From Bacteroidaceae bacterium (GTDB lineage: Bacteria > Bacteroidota > Bacteroidia > Bacteroidales > Bacteroidaceae), in the NCBI GenBank assembly GCA_017407905.1, contig JAFQVS010000066.1, positions 1-48,511 on the forward strand: a stretch of DNA of 48,511 nt, written 5' to 3'. Position 1 is the first letter of the stretch. The number at the start of each line of letters is the position of its first letter. Shown here one piece after another: positions 24,698 to 33,788 of this stretch. The position numbers and the translations under genes were made by a program. The notes beneath the pieces were generated by a model. That model ran no database searches and was not told the DNA's origin. It saw only the letters and a list, made by a program, of their open reading frames with translations.

Positions 24698-25559
24698 ATT
24701 GATGGATTTTATTTATTTATCCGGAATGTTAATTTTCTCCCCCGAGAGAATTGTGCAAGAAATGTGCTTTGTATTTGTTTGTTCTTCTTTTTGTGTATAT
24801 TTTGGGGACATTGACCGAGGTGTAAGTGTGTCTCTGTCAATTAGTTACGAATTAAATTGCACGCTGTGCCGTATAAATTCGGGAAAATAAGTTGCCGTAA
24901 TTGGCTTTGCTGTTGGATAATTTGCGTTTAGGCATTTTTAATATGCTGCCTGTGAGGCTTATGCGCAACAGTTTTATATGGCAAAGTTAGCTATTTTATT
25001 TAAAATGGCGAAGTATTTTCTCTTTTATTTTAAAAATAATTCACTTGTTTGCGCTTTTGCTTTTCTGCGCTCAGTTTGGAAAAAGTGTTCTTTTTTTATT
25101 TATGTAATAAAATATTACTAAAATTGGGCTTGTTTTTTGCTTCTTGAATAGTGTTCTTTAGTTGTTGTCAAACGGGGTGATTTTTATTTTTTCTTGTGTA
25201 TCGACAGGTGGGGCAGAGGAGTGCTAAACAACTATTTTGCACTGTTGATTCTCTCTTTTTGGGTTGTTGCTTTATGGCTGTTGCAACTGCTGTGTGGGCT
25301 GTGTGTGCCTTTATTATATTAGGTGTGGCGTCGTTCGCGGCTGCGCTGCTTGTCTTGTTCTTAGATTCTTCTGCTTTTTGTAATTAGCTGGTGTTGTTTG
25401 GAATTTATAATGCCATTTGGTGCCTCTCGTATGCTTGATTTTCTTTTTTTGTGAGGGTAGGTATCCTTGTTATGCGGCGATTTTCTTATAAAAACGTGGG
25501 TTTGTGCGTTATTTGTGAGAAAAAAAATCTTCAGAATTATTTTTTATAATGATTTTTGT
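24698..25559. other. Gene-free region with the operon promoter and a long leader
   Basis: On the minus strand TAACTTTGC (24981-24989) is a strong -7 box, with TTCG 19 bases upstream of it as the -33 element. A transcript starting near 24974 would have a leader of about 275 bases before wza. I see no clear riboswitch in it. From 24990 to 25559 the DNA is AT- and T-rich on the plus strand with no convincing gene; a hydrophobic GTG-started frame at 25196-25387 is probably chance. Confidence 0.6.
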
Positions 25560-25567
25560 TATCTTTG
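25560..25567 (+). promoter_or_regulatory. -7 box of the histone-like gene
   Basis: TATCTTTG, 32 bases before ATG 25600. An A/T-rich block lies upstream but no exact TTTG at 19-21 bases. Confidence 0.65.
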
Positions 25568-25599
25568 TGCATCGTTAACCAAATAAACTCAGGAAAATT

Positions 25600-25776
25600 A
25601 TGAAAGAACTAATCGCACAGATTCAGGAAATTTATGCTGCTTTCGAGGCAGATGCAGTTGCACAGGTAGAGAAAGGTAATAAGGCTGCGGGAACACGCGC
25701 TCGCAAGGCTTCTCTTGAGCTTGAGAAGATGATGAAGGCTTTCCGTAAGGCTTCTATCGAGTCTTCTAAGGCTTAA
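25600..25776 (+). CDS. Histone H1-like small basic protein (58 aa)
   Basis: A 58-residue protein beginning MKELIAQIQEIYAAFEADAV, then KGNKAAGTRARKASLELEK and FRKASIESSKA. It is helical, with Lys/Arg/Ala-rich C-terminal two-thirds, closely matching the short histone H1/Hc1-like proteins that Bacteroidales encode as single genes. Such proteins bind DNA non-specifically and are thought to be part of the nucleoid. The strong -7 box, compact size and excellent terminator suggest high expression as a monocistronic unit. Confidence 0.88.
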   Translation: MKELIAQIQEIYAAFEADAVAQVEKGNKAAGTRARKASLELEKMMKAFRKASIESSKA

Positions 25777-25805
25777 TGTGTAAGCGTCGGGACTTTCTCG
25801 AACAG

Positions 25806-25840
25806 AAAAATAAAAGCCGTTGGCGGCTTTTATTTTTTTT
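25806..25840 (+). terminator. Terminator of the histone-like gene
   Basis: AAAAATAAAAGCCG (25806-25819), loop TTGG, CGGCTTTTATTTTTTTT (25824-25840). Classic intrinsic terminator, 30 bases after the stop. The following 170 bases to 26013 are A/T-rich without a gene. Confidence 0.88.
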
Positions 25841-26013
25841 ATATCCTTGTCTATTGTAAAAATATTTTATCAATCATTCTTGTTGTGCCGTTGCTCTTTT
25901 ATTGTTGAATCGGGCGGTGTTTTGTTTTTTTGTTCTGTTGCCGCATTCGTGGCTGTTTTTTGTATATACTTATTTATTTAAATTTAATTTATTATAATTT
26001 ATTTCTTATTTAA

Positions 26014-26046
26014 TTTTGTTAGTGCGCAAAATAAATTGTATTTTCG
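26014..26046 (+). promoter_or_regulatory. Promoter of the beta-galactosidase gene
   Basis: TTTTG (26014-26018), 20 bases, then TATTTTCG (26039-26046), one mismatch from TAnnTTTG. The predicted leader is about 130 bases long. Confidence 0.6.
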
Positions 26047-26182
26047 CAGAATATTGTGCCGGAGGTTTATTGACGGTTGGTTGAGCTTGTTTTTTGCAGC
26101 CTCGAACACTGCTGTGGCATAATTGCCGTTTTGACGATAAAATATTGATTATAAATTATTAAAACTTTAATTAACATTAACT

Positions 26183-29100
26183 ATGAGAAAACGATTTCTT
26201 TCTTTGGCCGTAGTTGCTTTCTCGTTTCTGGCCTCGGCGATGGCACAGAATCTGAAAGGCTTTGCATACGGCGATGTGGCCGCTCCTTCGGGTGGCGAGT
26301 GGGAGTCGCCCACTGAATTGGCACTAAACAAAGAGCAGCCCAAAGGTTGGTTCTTTACATTTGCCGATGAAGAGAGCGCACGTAAGGTGCTTCCCGAGTT
26401 TAGTGAGTATTATATGTCGCTCGACGGAACGTGGAGCTTCAATTGGGTGGGTAATCCGTGGGAGCGTCCCGAGGACTTCTATAAGCCCGATTATGATGTT
26501 TCGTCGTGGGATAAGGTAGAGGTTCCTATGAACTGGAACGTCTATGGATTGCAAAAGGATGGCAGCCAGAAGTATGGTACCCCCATTTATGTGAACCAGC
26601 CTGTAATCTTTAAGCACTCGCTTGCAGTTGGCGACTGGAAGGGTGGTGTAATGCGCGAACCGGCAAAGCATCATACGACATACAAGAATCGTAACGAGGT
26701 GGGCTCGTACCGCCGTACGTTTACCGTTCCCGCCGAGTGGGCCGGCCGTCAGATTTATATTAACTTCGACGGTGTTGACCCCTTCTTCTATCTGTGGATA
26801 AACGGTAAATATGTCGGATTCTCGAAGAACTCGCGTAACCTTGCTGCATTTAACATTACAAAATTTCTTGTCGAGGGCGAGAATACAGTGGCTGTCGAGG
26901 TGTATCGCAACAGCGACGCTTCGTTCCTTGAGGCACAGGATATGTTCCGTCTGCCGGGTATCTTCCGCACAGTATCGCTGACAGCCACAAACCCCGTCGA
27001 GCTGCGCGATATTCGCGTTGTAACCGACCTTGACGCACAGTATAAGGACGCTGTTGCCAAGATTGCAGTAGATGTGCGCAACCTCGGCAAGAAGGCTGCG
27101 AAGGGCTATAAATTGCAGGCTCAGCTCTATAAAAACTCACTCTACAGCGACGACAACGAGATTGTCGAAGGTGCAAAGGTAGCAGGCGACGTTGCTGTGG
27201 TCGAGGCGGGTGCAAAGGCAACCTCGCAACTTGAGATTGCAGTGGAGAATCCCGCAAAATGGAGCGCCGAGGAGCCCAACCGTTACACTCTGCTCGTGCA
27301 GCTGCTCGACAAGAAAGGTCGAGTAGTTGAGACGGCTTCTACACACATTGGCTTCCGTGAGGTAGAGATTCGCGACACAAAAGCCGCCGACGATGAGTTT
27401 GGCCTTGCCGGACGTTACTACTATCTGAACGGAAAGCCCATCAAAATGAAGGGTGTCAACCGCCACGAGAGTAACCTTGAGCGCGGACACGCCATCACAC
27501 GCGAGCAGATGAAGAACGAGGTGATGCTGATGCTCAAGGGCAACATTAACCACGTGCGTAACTCGCACTATCCCGATGACCCCTATTGGTACTATCTGTG
27601 CGATAAATACGGTATTTATCTTGAGGACGAGGCTAACATCGAGAGCCACGAATACTATTATGGCGACGCATCGCTCTCGCACGTACCCGAGTTTCAGGAT
27701 GCACACGTTGCACGTGTAATGGAAATGGCCTACGCCACAATGAACCGCCCCTCGGTTGTAATATGGTCGCTCGGAAACGAGGCCGGCCCCGGCGTGAACT
27801 TTGTAAAGGCCTACGAGGCTCTGAAGGCATTCGACGCATCGCGTCCCGTGCAGTACGAGCGTAACAACAATATTGTTGATATGGGTTCGAACCAATATCC
27901 CTCAATCGGTTGGGTACAATATGCCGTACAAGGCAACGCCAACATTAAATATCCTTTCCACATTTCGGAGTATGCTCACTCGATGGGTAATGCTGTGGGT
28001 AATCTGAAAGATTATTGGGATGCAATGGAGAGTACAAACTTCTTTATGGGTGGTGCCATCTGGGATTGGGCCGACCAAGCATTCTGGAACGTGGATGCAA
28101 AGACCGGCGACAGATATATGGGTTACGGCGGCGACTTTGGCGACCGTCCCAACGACCACACTTTCTGTATGAACGGTATTGTGTTCCCCGACCACTCGCC
28201 CAAGCCTCAATATTGGGAGGTTAAGAAGGTTTATCAGAATGTGGGAATAACGATGCTTGAGGATGGCCGTGTGAAGATTTTCAACAAGCGCTACTTTAAG
28301 TGTCTGTGCGATATGAATATACGTGCTTCACTGTGGGAGGATGGTAAAGAGGTCGAGCACTTCTTTATGCCCGATATGGTAATTGCTCCTCGTACAAGCA
28401 AGGAGTTTAAATTGCAATTCGGCAACTACCAGATGAAGGCCGATAAGGAGTATTTCGTAAAGATTCAGCTTCTGCTGAAGAAAGACCAGCCGTGGGCCAA
28501 GAAGGGCTACGTGCAGATGGAGGAGCAGCTTCCTCTGAAGGCGGCCCAAAAGACCATTATGCTTGCTGACGCAGCTAAGGGGGCAAAGACAAAAATGGAG
28601 AAGAGCAAGGATAATGCAACAATCACAGTATCGGCTGTTGATGGCTCATTCTCGATTGTCTTTGACAATGCTAAGGGTGTGTTCAAGAGCGTCGCTTACA
28701 ATGGTAAAGAGGTATTTACCGCCGACAATGTGATGAAGATTGGTGCTTATCGTGCCCCCGTTGATAATGACAATTGGGCTTGGAACAATTGGTTTGCCAA
28801 CGGATTGCACAACCTCCAAGATAGTGTAATGTCTGTTGTTTCAATGACAAATAAGGATGGTAGCGTGGTGCTGCAATATACTGTATATTCGCAGGCACCC
28901 AACGCCGTGCGTCGTGTGAAGAACGACGATAATACTTGGAAGTTTGTGGATGATGCGCGCAAGTTTGGCGAGAATGACTTCTCATTTATCTCGAACCGCA
29001 TTTATACAATTTATCCCGACGGTTCGGTCGAGCTGAACAGCAGCATCAGCGGTAACAAGAATATCGACCTTGCACGCTTGGGCTACGAGATTCAGCTTCC

Positions 29101-30205
29101 CGCCGAGTACTCTAACTACACTTATTATGGTCGAGGCCCTTGGAACAACTACAACGACCGCTGCACAGGCTCGTTCATCGAGCAGTACAGCAGCACTGTT
29201 GCCGAGCAGTTTGTTCACTTCCCCAAGCCTCAGGAGATGGCCAACCGCGAGGATGTTCGTTGGGCTGCATTGACTAATGCCTCGAGCGAGGGTGTTATCT
29301 TTGTTTCGACCGAGGGAATGTCAACAACGGCGCTTCCGTGGAACGACGTCGAGCTGACGCTTGCTGCGCACCCCTATCAGCTTCCTGCCTCTTCGGGCAC
29401 TTGGTTGCATATTGACAAGAAGGTTAATGGCTTGGGCGGTAACAGCTGCGGACAGGGTGGCCCGCTCGACTACGACCGTGTAAAATCGGCCGAGAATACT
29501 ATGGGCTTTATTATGCGTCCCGTTGTAAAGACCGACGACTATACTCAGAAGGCTAACGTGTTGCCCTCGGGCGTTGTTCCCGTGGTGCTCTCGCGCGACC
29601 TTAAGGGTGTGGTAACAATGACCTGCAACAAGCCCGGCGCCGAGATTTACTATAAGATTGGCAAACGCGGCAAAAAGACACTCTACACCGAGCCTGTTGA
29701 TATGAGCAAGGGTGGTGATATTACTGTTTGGGAGAAGGCTACTCCCACACTCGCTGCCACATATAACTATCCCGAGGTAACCGCAATCCCCGTAACGGTG
29801 GTATTTGCGTCGAGCCAAGAGAATGGCAACGAGGCCTCGAAGATGGTCGATGGCGACCCCTCGACAATATGGCACACAATGTACTCGGTAACAGTGGCAA
29901 GCTATCCTCACTGGATTGATTTTGACGCAGCCGAGGAGACGATGATTAAGGGCTTTAAGTATCTGCCTCGTCAGGATGGCGACAATGGTAACATCAAGGC
30001 TTACAGAATACAGATAAGCAACGATGGAAAGAATTGGAGCGAGCCTGTTTGCGAGGGCGAGTTTGAGAGCGGCAGCAAGCAGAGTGTTGTGATTTTCAAG
30101 GAGCCTGTAAAGGCACGCTACGTGCGCTTCACGGGACTAAACTCGCAGAATGGTCAGGACTTTGGTTCGGGCGCCGAGTTCGAGCTCATCAAGGTGCAGA
30201 AATAA
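26183..30205 (+). CDS. Secreted GH2 beta-galactosidase with F5/8-type C domain
   Basis: A 1340-residue exported enzyme. Signal peptide MRKRFLSLAVVAFSFLASAMAQ (1-22). GH2 sugar-binding domain about 75-270 (LDGTWSFNWV, YVGFSKNSRN), Ig-like domain 275-390, TIM barrel 400-690 with acid/base E533 in WSLGNEAGPG and nucleophile E596 in PFHISEYAHSMGN, then the beta-galactosidase small-chain domain (about 810-1090, with YYGRGPWNNYNDR). At about 1120-1200 is a chitobiase C-terminal-like domain (ITVWEKATPTLAAT). Residues about 1205-1340 form a discoidin/F5/8-C (CBM32-like) domain (MVDGDPSTIWHT, VRFTGLNSQ). It probably hydrolyses beta-galactosides of dietary or host glycans in the periplasm or at the surface. 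It stands alone, with no SusC/SusD pair beside it. Confidence 0.93.
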   Translation: MRKRFLSLAVVAFSFLASAMAQNLKGFAYGDVAAPSGGEWESPTELALNKEQPKGWFFTFADEESARKVLPEFSEYYMSLDGTWSFNWVGNPWERPEDFYKPDYDVSSWDKVEVPMNWNVYGLQKDGSQKYGTPIYVNQPVIFKHSLAVGDWKGGVMREPAKHHTTYKNRNEVGSYRRTFTVPAEWAGRQIYINFDGVDPFFYLWINGKYVGFSKNSRNLAAFNITKFLVEGENTVAVEVYRNSDASFLEAQDMFRLPGIFRTVSLTATNPVELRDIRVVTDLDAQYKDAVAKIAVDVRNLGKKAAKGYKLQAQLYKNSLYSDDNEIVEGAKVAGDVAVVEAGAKATSQLEIAVENPAKWSAEEPNRYTLLVQLLDKKGRVVETASTHIGFREVEIRDTKAADDEFGLAGRYYYLNGKPIKMKGVNRHESNLERGHAITREQMKNEVMLMLKGNINHVRNSHYPDDPYWYYLCDKYGIYLEDEANIESHEYYYGDASLSHVPEFQDAHVARVMEMAYATMNRPSVVIWSLGNEAGPGVNFVKAYEALKAFDASRPVQYERNNNIVDMGSNQYPSIGWVQYAVQGNANIKYPFHISEYAHSMGNAVGNLKDYWDAMESTNFFMGGAIWDWADQAFWNVDAKTGDRYMGYGGDFGDRPNDHTFCMNGIVFPDHSPKPQYWEVKKVYQNVGITMLEDGRVKIFNKRYFKCLCDMNIRASLWEDGKEVEHFFMPDMVIAPRTSKEFKLQFGNYQMKADKEYFVKIQLLLKKDQPWAKKGYVQMEEQLPLKAAQKTIMLADAAKGAKTKMEKSKDNATITVSAVDGSFSIVFDNAKGVFKSVAYNGKEVFTADNVMKIGAYRAPVDNDNWAWNNWFANGLHNLQDSVMSVVSMTNKDGSVVLQYTVYSQAPNAVRRVKNDDNTWKFVDDARKFGENDFSFISNRIYTIYPDGSVELNSSISGNKNIDLARLGYEIQLPAEYSNYTYYGRGPWNNYNDRCTGSFIEQYSSTVAEQFVHFPKPQEMANREDVRWAALTNASSEGVIFVSTEGMSTTALPWNDVELTLAAHPYQLPASSGTWLHIDKKVNGLGGNSCGQGGPLDYDRVKSAENTMGFIMRPVVKTDDYTQKANVLPSGVVPVVLSRDLKGVVTMTCNKPGAEIYYKIGKRGKKTLYTEPVDMSKGGDITVWEKATPTLAATYNYPEVTAIPVTVVFASSQENGNEASKMVDGDPSTIWHTMYSVTVASYPHWIDFDAAEETMIKGFKYLPRQDGDNGNIKAYRIQISNDGKNWSEPVCEGEFESGSKQSVVIFKEPVKARYVRFTGLNSQNGQDFGSGAEFELIKVQK

Positions 30206-30245
30206 TCTGTTCCCATAAAGTGGCTTTAAAAACTTTATAAAATAG

Positions 30246-30273
30246 ACCGTGCAGGGGTGGTTCCCTGCACGGT
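30246..30273. terminator. Hairpin after the beta-galactosidase gene
   Basis: ACCGTGCAGGG (30246-30256), 6-base loop, CCCTGCACGGT (30263-30273): a perfect 11-bp stem. The plus strand after it is A-rich, not T-rich, so it may act as an mRNA 3' stabiliser rather than a pure intrinsic terminator. No promoter of the TAnnTTTG type is clear before rfbC. Confidence 0.6.
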
Positions 30274-30384
30274 TACTATAAAAAAACAGATAACGATTGC
30301 ATCGAGGGATTGTTTGAATTTGTAACCGTCGATGCGGCTCTAATCTGAAATATTTTCTTGGGATTTAAATAGTTACAGATATAA

Positions 30385-30957
30385 ATGGAATATATTAAAA
30401 CTGATATTGAGGGGGTTGTGATAATTGAGCCTCGTGTGATATGCGACGAGCGTGGATACTTTAAGGAGACATTCTCGCAGGCCGATTTTGATAAAAATGT
30501 GCGTCCTGTGAGGTTTGTTCAGGATAATGAGTCAAAATCGTCGTACGGGGTGTTGCGCGGATTGCATTTTCAGAAAGGCGAGCACTCGCAGAGTAAGCTG
30601 GTGCGCGTGGTCAGAGGTGCCGTGCTTGACGTTGCGGTGGATATTCGTCGCGGCTCGCCCACATTCGGAAAGTATGTGGCGGTGGAGCTCAGCGAGGAGA
30701 ATCATCGTCAACTGTTTGTGCCTCGCGGCTTTGCGCACGGATTCTCGGTGCTTACCCCCGAGGTAATATTCCAATATAAGTGCGACAATTACTACTGCCG
30801 CGAGAGCGAGGGGGCAATAGCGTGGGACGATGCCCGCCTGGCAATAGATTGGCGTCTGCCTGCCGAGAAAATAATCCTCTCCGAGAAGGACAAGCACCAT
30901 AAAGCCCTTGCCGAGGCCGATTATCTGTTCGATTATAACGAAGATTTATACAAATGA
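30385..30957 (+). CDS. rfbC: dTDP-4-dehydrorhamnose 3,5-epimerase
   Basis: A 190-residue cupin-fold enzyme. Landmarks are DERGYFKETFSQADFD, the substrate and catalytic region SSYGVLRGLHFQKGEHSQSK (with the active-site His in RGLHFQ), AVLDVAVDIRRGSPTFGKYV, VPRGFAHGFSVL and the tyrosine-containing FQYKCDNYY. It epimerises C3 and C5 of dTDP-4-keto-6-deoxyglucose. It overlaps rfbD by 4 bases (ATGA). The upstream half of the pathway (rfbA, rfbB) is in the minus-strand operon at 13956-15993. Confidence 0.96.
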   Translation: MEYIKTDIEGVVIIEPRVICDERGYFKETFSQADFDKNVRPVRFVQDNESKSSYGVLRGLHFQKGEHSQSKLVRVVRGAVLDVAVDIRRGSPTFGKYVAVELSEENHRQLFVPRGFAHGFSVLTPEVIFQYKCDNYYCRESEGAIAWDDARLAIDWRLPAEKIILSEKDKHHKALAEADYLFDYNEDLYK

Positions 30958-31832
30958 AAAATATTCTTGTAACAGGTGCCAACGGTCAGCTTGGCAGTGA
31001 GATGCGACGTCTGGGCGAGCTTTCGTCCAATAATTATCTCTTCACCGATATTCAGGAGCTTGACGTTACGGATGCTGCCGCGGTGAAGAGTTTCATCGAG
31101 GAGAATGGGGTGGAGGTTGTTGTCAACTGTGTGGCCTACACTAATGTGGATAAGGCCGAGAGCGATGAGGCTGCTGCCTACCGAGTGAATGCCGAGGCTG
31201 TGGAGAATATTGCCCGCGCCGTTAAGGCTGTCGGTGGTACTTTGTTCCACATTTCCACCGATTATGTCTTTGGTACCGACGGAAATACCCCGCGCACCGA
31301 GGAGATGCCATTGGCTCCGCTGGGTGCCTACGGCCGCACAAAATTGGCGGGCGAGGAGGCTGTGGCTCGCGTAGGCTGCAAGGCAATTGTGATACGTACC
31401 GCGTGGCTTTATAGTGAGTTTGGGCACAATTTTGTAAAGACGATGCTGCGTCTGACGGCCGAGAAGGAGAGTGTTAAGGTGGTGTTCGACCAAGTAGGCT
31501 CGCCGACTTATGCGGGCGACCTTGCGCTTACAATATTCTCGATTATCGAGGGAGACGTTTACGAGGGGAATGAGGGAGTGTATCATTTTAGCGACGAAGG
31601 TGTCTGCTCGTGGTACGACTTTGCCGTGGAGATTGCGCGTCTGGCGGGGCACAAGAATTGTCGCATTGAGCCTTGCCACAGTAACGAATTTCCCTCGCCC
31701 GTTACGCGGCCGCCCTATTCGGTGCTCGATAAGAGCAAGATAAAGAGTACCTTCGGGGTGGATATTCCGCATTGGCGCGAGTCGCTGATATACTGTCTGA
31801 AGAGGATTTATGCCTCGAAACAGATGCCTTGA
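30954..31832 (+). CDS. rfbD: dTDP-4-dehydrorhamnose reductase
   Basis: A 292-residue short-chain dehydrogenase-fold enzyme. NADPH-binding LVTGANGQLGSEM (5-17), VVNCVAYTNVDKAESD, the STDYVFGTDG region and YGRTKLAGE with the catalytic Tyr and Lys. It reduces dTDP-4-keto-rhamnose to dTDP-L-rhamnose, the last step. Start overlaps the rfbC stop, so the two are translationally coupled. A DUF2752 gene follows after 6 bases. Confidence 0.96.
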   Translation: MKNILVTGANGQLGSEMRRLGELSSNNYLFTDIQELDVTDAAAVKSFIEENGVEVVVNCVAYTNVDKAESDEAAAYRVNAEAVENIARAVKAVGGTLFHISTDYVFGTDGNTPRTEEMPLAPLGAYGRTKLAGEEAVARVGCKAIVIRTAWLYSEFGHNFVKTMLRLTAEKESVKVVFDQVGSPTYAGDLALTIFSIIEGDVYEGNEGVYHFSDEGVCSWYDFAVEIARLAGHKNCRIEPCHSNEFPSPVTRPPYSVLDKSKIKSTFGVDIPHWRESLIYCLKRIYASKQMP

Positions 31833-31838
31833 CGCTGT

Positions 31839-32204
31839 ATGGGCAGGCTGATTGTTGTTATCTTTGTGGGGGCGGTGCTGTCCGTGGCGCTCTTGTGTGG
31901 CGAGGAGTATATGCTGCGCTGCCCGTTCAATAGTCTCACGGGCTGGGATTGTCCTTTTTGCGGCACTCAGCGTATGGTGCGTGCGTTGCTGCATTGTCGC
32001 TGGGCCGAGGCTTTTGGCTATAATGCTCTTATAATGATTGCTTCGCCGCTGTTTATCTTGGCCGGGTTGAGGATTTTGTTCCCCTCATTGGCCTTGCGGC
32101 ATAGGCGCCTTACGTTGGCGCCTCTGTTTACCGACAGGGCGTTGCTTGTTTATCTTATTATCCTTATATTATGGGGTGTGTTGAGAAATATTTTCTCTTG
32201 GTAA
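31839..32204 (+). CDS. DUF2752 membrane protein
   Basis: A 121-residue inner-membrane protein. The signature CPFNSLTGWDCPFCGTQRM (about 28-46) is the Cys-rich loop that defines DUF2752, flanked by hydrophobic segments (about 4-20, 60-80 and 98-116). The paired Cys residues might bind metal or form disulfides. Function is unknown. It follows rfbD after 6 bases and is likely on the same transcript; whether it has a link to rhamnose is unclear. Confidence 0.85.
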   Translation: MGRLIVVIFVGAVLSVALLCGEEYMLRCPFNSLTGWDCPFCGTQRMVRALLHCRWAEAFGYNALIMIASPLFILAGLRILFPSLALRHRRLTLAPLFTDRALLVYLIILILWGVLRNIFSW

Positions 32205-32230
32205 AATGTTAATTTTAAAATAAATATCTT

Positions 32231-33025
32231 ATGGAAACAAAATCAATTTTGCCCAATTTGGATGTAGCTGATATATTTAAATGTGCTTGGGCGTACACTA
32301 AAAAACACTTTATGTGGGTGGCTATCATTATGTTTTTGTCGTATATGGTAACGGCGCTCCCAAATTCCTATTACAATATGAGTTATCTTTCTGCTCTAAT
32401 GGCCTCGGGTGGCCCTCTGACCGAGGAGCAGTGGGTGGACCGATTGGTCGAGGACAATCCTGTTTATGTGTTGAAAATGTTTTTGGGTATTTTGGTGGCC
32501 TCTATAATCGCCGGTTTTATCAGGGTTTATTTGGAATTGGTGAATTATCGTGTGCTTATGAGTGCCATTGAGACTGATAATGTTGATTTGACGGCTGCTT
32601 TAAAGGGTGGTTTCAAGGGCTATTGGTTCTTTTGGATTGTATTGCTGGTTCAGGGGATTCTTATAACAATGGGATTGCTGTTCTGTCTGCTTCCGGGTAT
32701 TTTCTTGTCGATACGCCTTCTTTTTGTTCCCATATTGGCTGCGCATAAGCCCGAGTTGACTTTTAGTGAGGTTTACTCGCGTTCTTGGAGTATGACTGAG
32801 GGGCATTTTTTTGAGCTTTTGCTGCTGGGCGTTGTTGTGCTTCTGTTAAATTTCTTTGGCTTTTGTTTGTGTTGTGTGGGTGTTATTCCCACAATGATAA
32901 TAACATATTTTATGTTTGCCGAGACTTATCGTCGTTTGCTTGGTGAGGGTGGCTGTGAAGCGCCCGCCGGCGGGGCTGAGAAGAATGCGGAGGAGCAACA
33001 ACAGGCTTATGTAAAGGAGTATTGA
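32231..33025 (+). CDS. DUF975-like multi-pass membrane protein
   Basis: A 264-residue integral membrane protein with about five to six helices: two near the N-terminus (about 28-45 and 78-98) and a cluster in 125-235. The conserved pattern of a DUF975/GlpQ-membrane-type protein is seen in FIRVYLELVNYRVLMSAI, LLPGIFLSIRLLFVPILA and a SWSMTEGHFFELLLL motif near residue 195. The C-terminal tail is soluble and Glu/Gln-rich. No function is established. It begins 26 bases after the DUF2752 gene and is likely the last gene of the rfbC operon. Confidence 0.7.
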   Translation: METKSILPNLDVADIFKCAWAYTKKHFMWVAIIMFLSYMVTALPNSYYNMSYLSALMASGGPLTEEQWVDRLVEDNPVYVLKMFLGILVASIIAGFIRVYLELVNYRVLMSAIETDNVDLTAALKGGFKGYWFFWIVLLVQGILITMGLLFCLLPGIFLSIRLLFVPILAAHKPELTFSEVYSRSWSMTEGHFFELLLLGVVVLLLNFFGFCLCCVGVIPTMIITYFMFAETYRRLLGEGGCEAPAGGAEKNAEEQQQAYVKEY

Positions 33026-33068
33026 TGGAACGGGCAATGAATAATTGCTTTTTATGATGTATAATAAG

Positions 33069-33097
33069 AAATGCGCCTTTGAAAGGCGCATTTCTTT
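33069..33097. terminator. Bidirectional terminator
   Basis: AAATGCGCCTT (33069-33079), loop TGAA, AGGCGCATTT (33084-33093) followed by CTTTATTT; A-rich on the other side. It separates the convergent DUF975-like (plus) and PorT-like (minus) genes. Confidence 0.85.
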
Positions 33098-33788
33098 ATT
33101 TATTGAACAGGGCTATCGAGTAGCCTAATCTTGCTGATATTGTGTTGTTGGCCGAGCGGCCAAAATCGTCGGTCTTGGAGTTGTGGAATATGTCGCTCAG
33201 GCCATAGTAGTAGCGCCCTTCGATGAAGAAATTGCCTATCTTGGTCTTTAGCTCAAGGCCGAGGCCGCCTGCAATGCCATACTCGAATTTGTTGTCGATG
33301 CTTTTGCCATAGACGGGTTGTGTGGCTACGGGGCGGCTGTCGGTGCTCCAACGGCCTATGTACTCTTCGCTGTCGTCGATGAGAAAGCCTATTTGCGGGC
33401 CTAAATTTATGAAGAATTGGAGACCGCGGGGCTCGCTTCCGAATGCTAAATGAGCAAGGAACGGTATTTCGAGGTAGTTGAGGGTGCGCTTGTAGCTGTT
33501 GCCTGTGTTGTCGTCGAAGTCCTCTTCCCAGCCGCGCTGTGCAAAATTGGCTTCTATCTGTGCGGCGCATATCATTTTAAAGTATTTCTCGCTTGTGTAG
33601 CGCAGGCTGATGCCGCCGTTGAGGCCGTTTATGTATTTTTGTCCTATCTTGGGCTGCATATCCATTTGGCTCATATTAAGGCCGCCGGCAACGCCCACTT
33701 CGAGGATGTTGCGTGGTTGCTCTATCTGTGCAGCGGCTGTGGCTGCAAAAAAGATTAGGGCTATTATGGGGAGTATTCTCTTTGTCAT
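33096..33788 (-). CDS. PorT-family outer-membrane beta-barrel protein
   Basis: A 230-residue exported protein with signal peptide MTKRILPIIALIFFAATAAA (1-20). The mature part is a series of amphipathic strands (VGVAGGLNMSQMDMQPKIG, LNYLEIPFLAHLAFG, FFINLGPQIGFLI, YGIAGGLGLELKTKIGNFFI, ISARLGYSIALFNK), ending in an aromatic-containing last strand as in OMPs. It resembles the PorT/OMP_b-brl_2 family; PorT itself is a T9SS-associated gene, but most family members have no assigned role. Its start overlaps the stop of the LysM gene upstream (ATGA), so both are made together. Confidence 0.8.
   Translation of the reverse strand: MTKRILPIIALIFFAATAAAQIEQPRNILEVGVAGGLNMSQMDMQPKIGQKYINGLNGGISLRYTSEKYFKMICAAQIEANFAQRGWEEDFDDNTGNSYKRTLNYLEIPFLAHLAFGSEPRGLQFFINLGPQIGFLIDDSEEYIGRWSTDSRPVATQPVYGKSIDNKFEYGIAGGLGLELKTKIGNFFIEGRYYYGLSDIFHNSKTDDFGRSANNTISARLGYSIALFNK

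Noticed and set aside
25196..25387. 63-residue hydrophobic frame that might be a small membrane protein
   Set aside because: GTG start, no promoter of its own, T-rich DNA easily encodes hydrophobic residues, and no known family.
30933..31994. 353-codon minus-strand frame opposite rfbD
   Set aside because: It mirrors the codon structure of rfbC-rfbD and the DUF2752 gene, which are certain. No conserved domain in the antisense translation.
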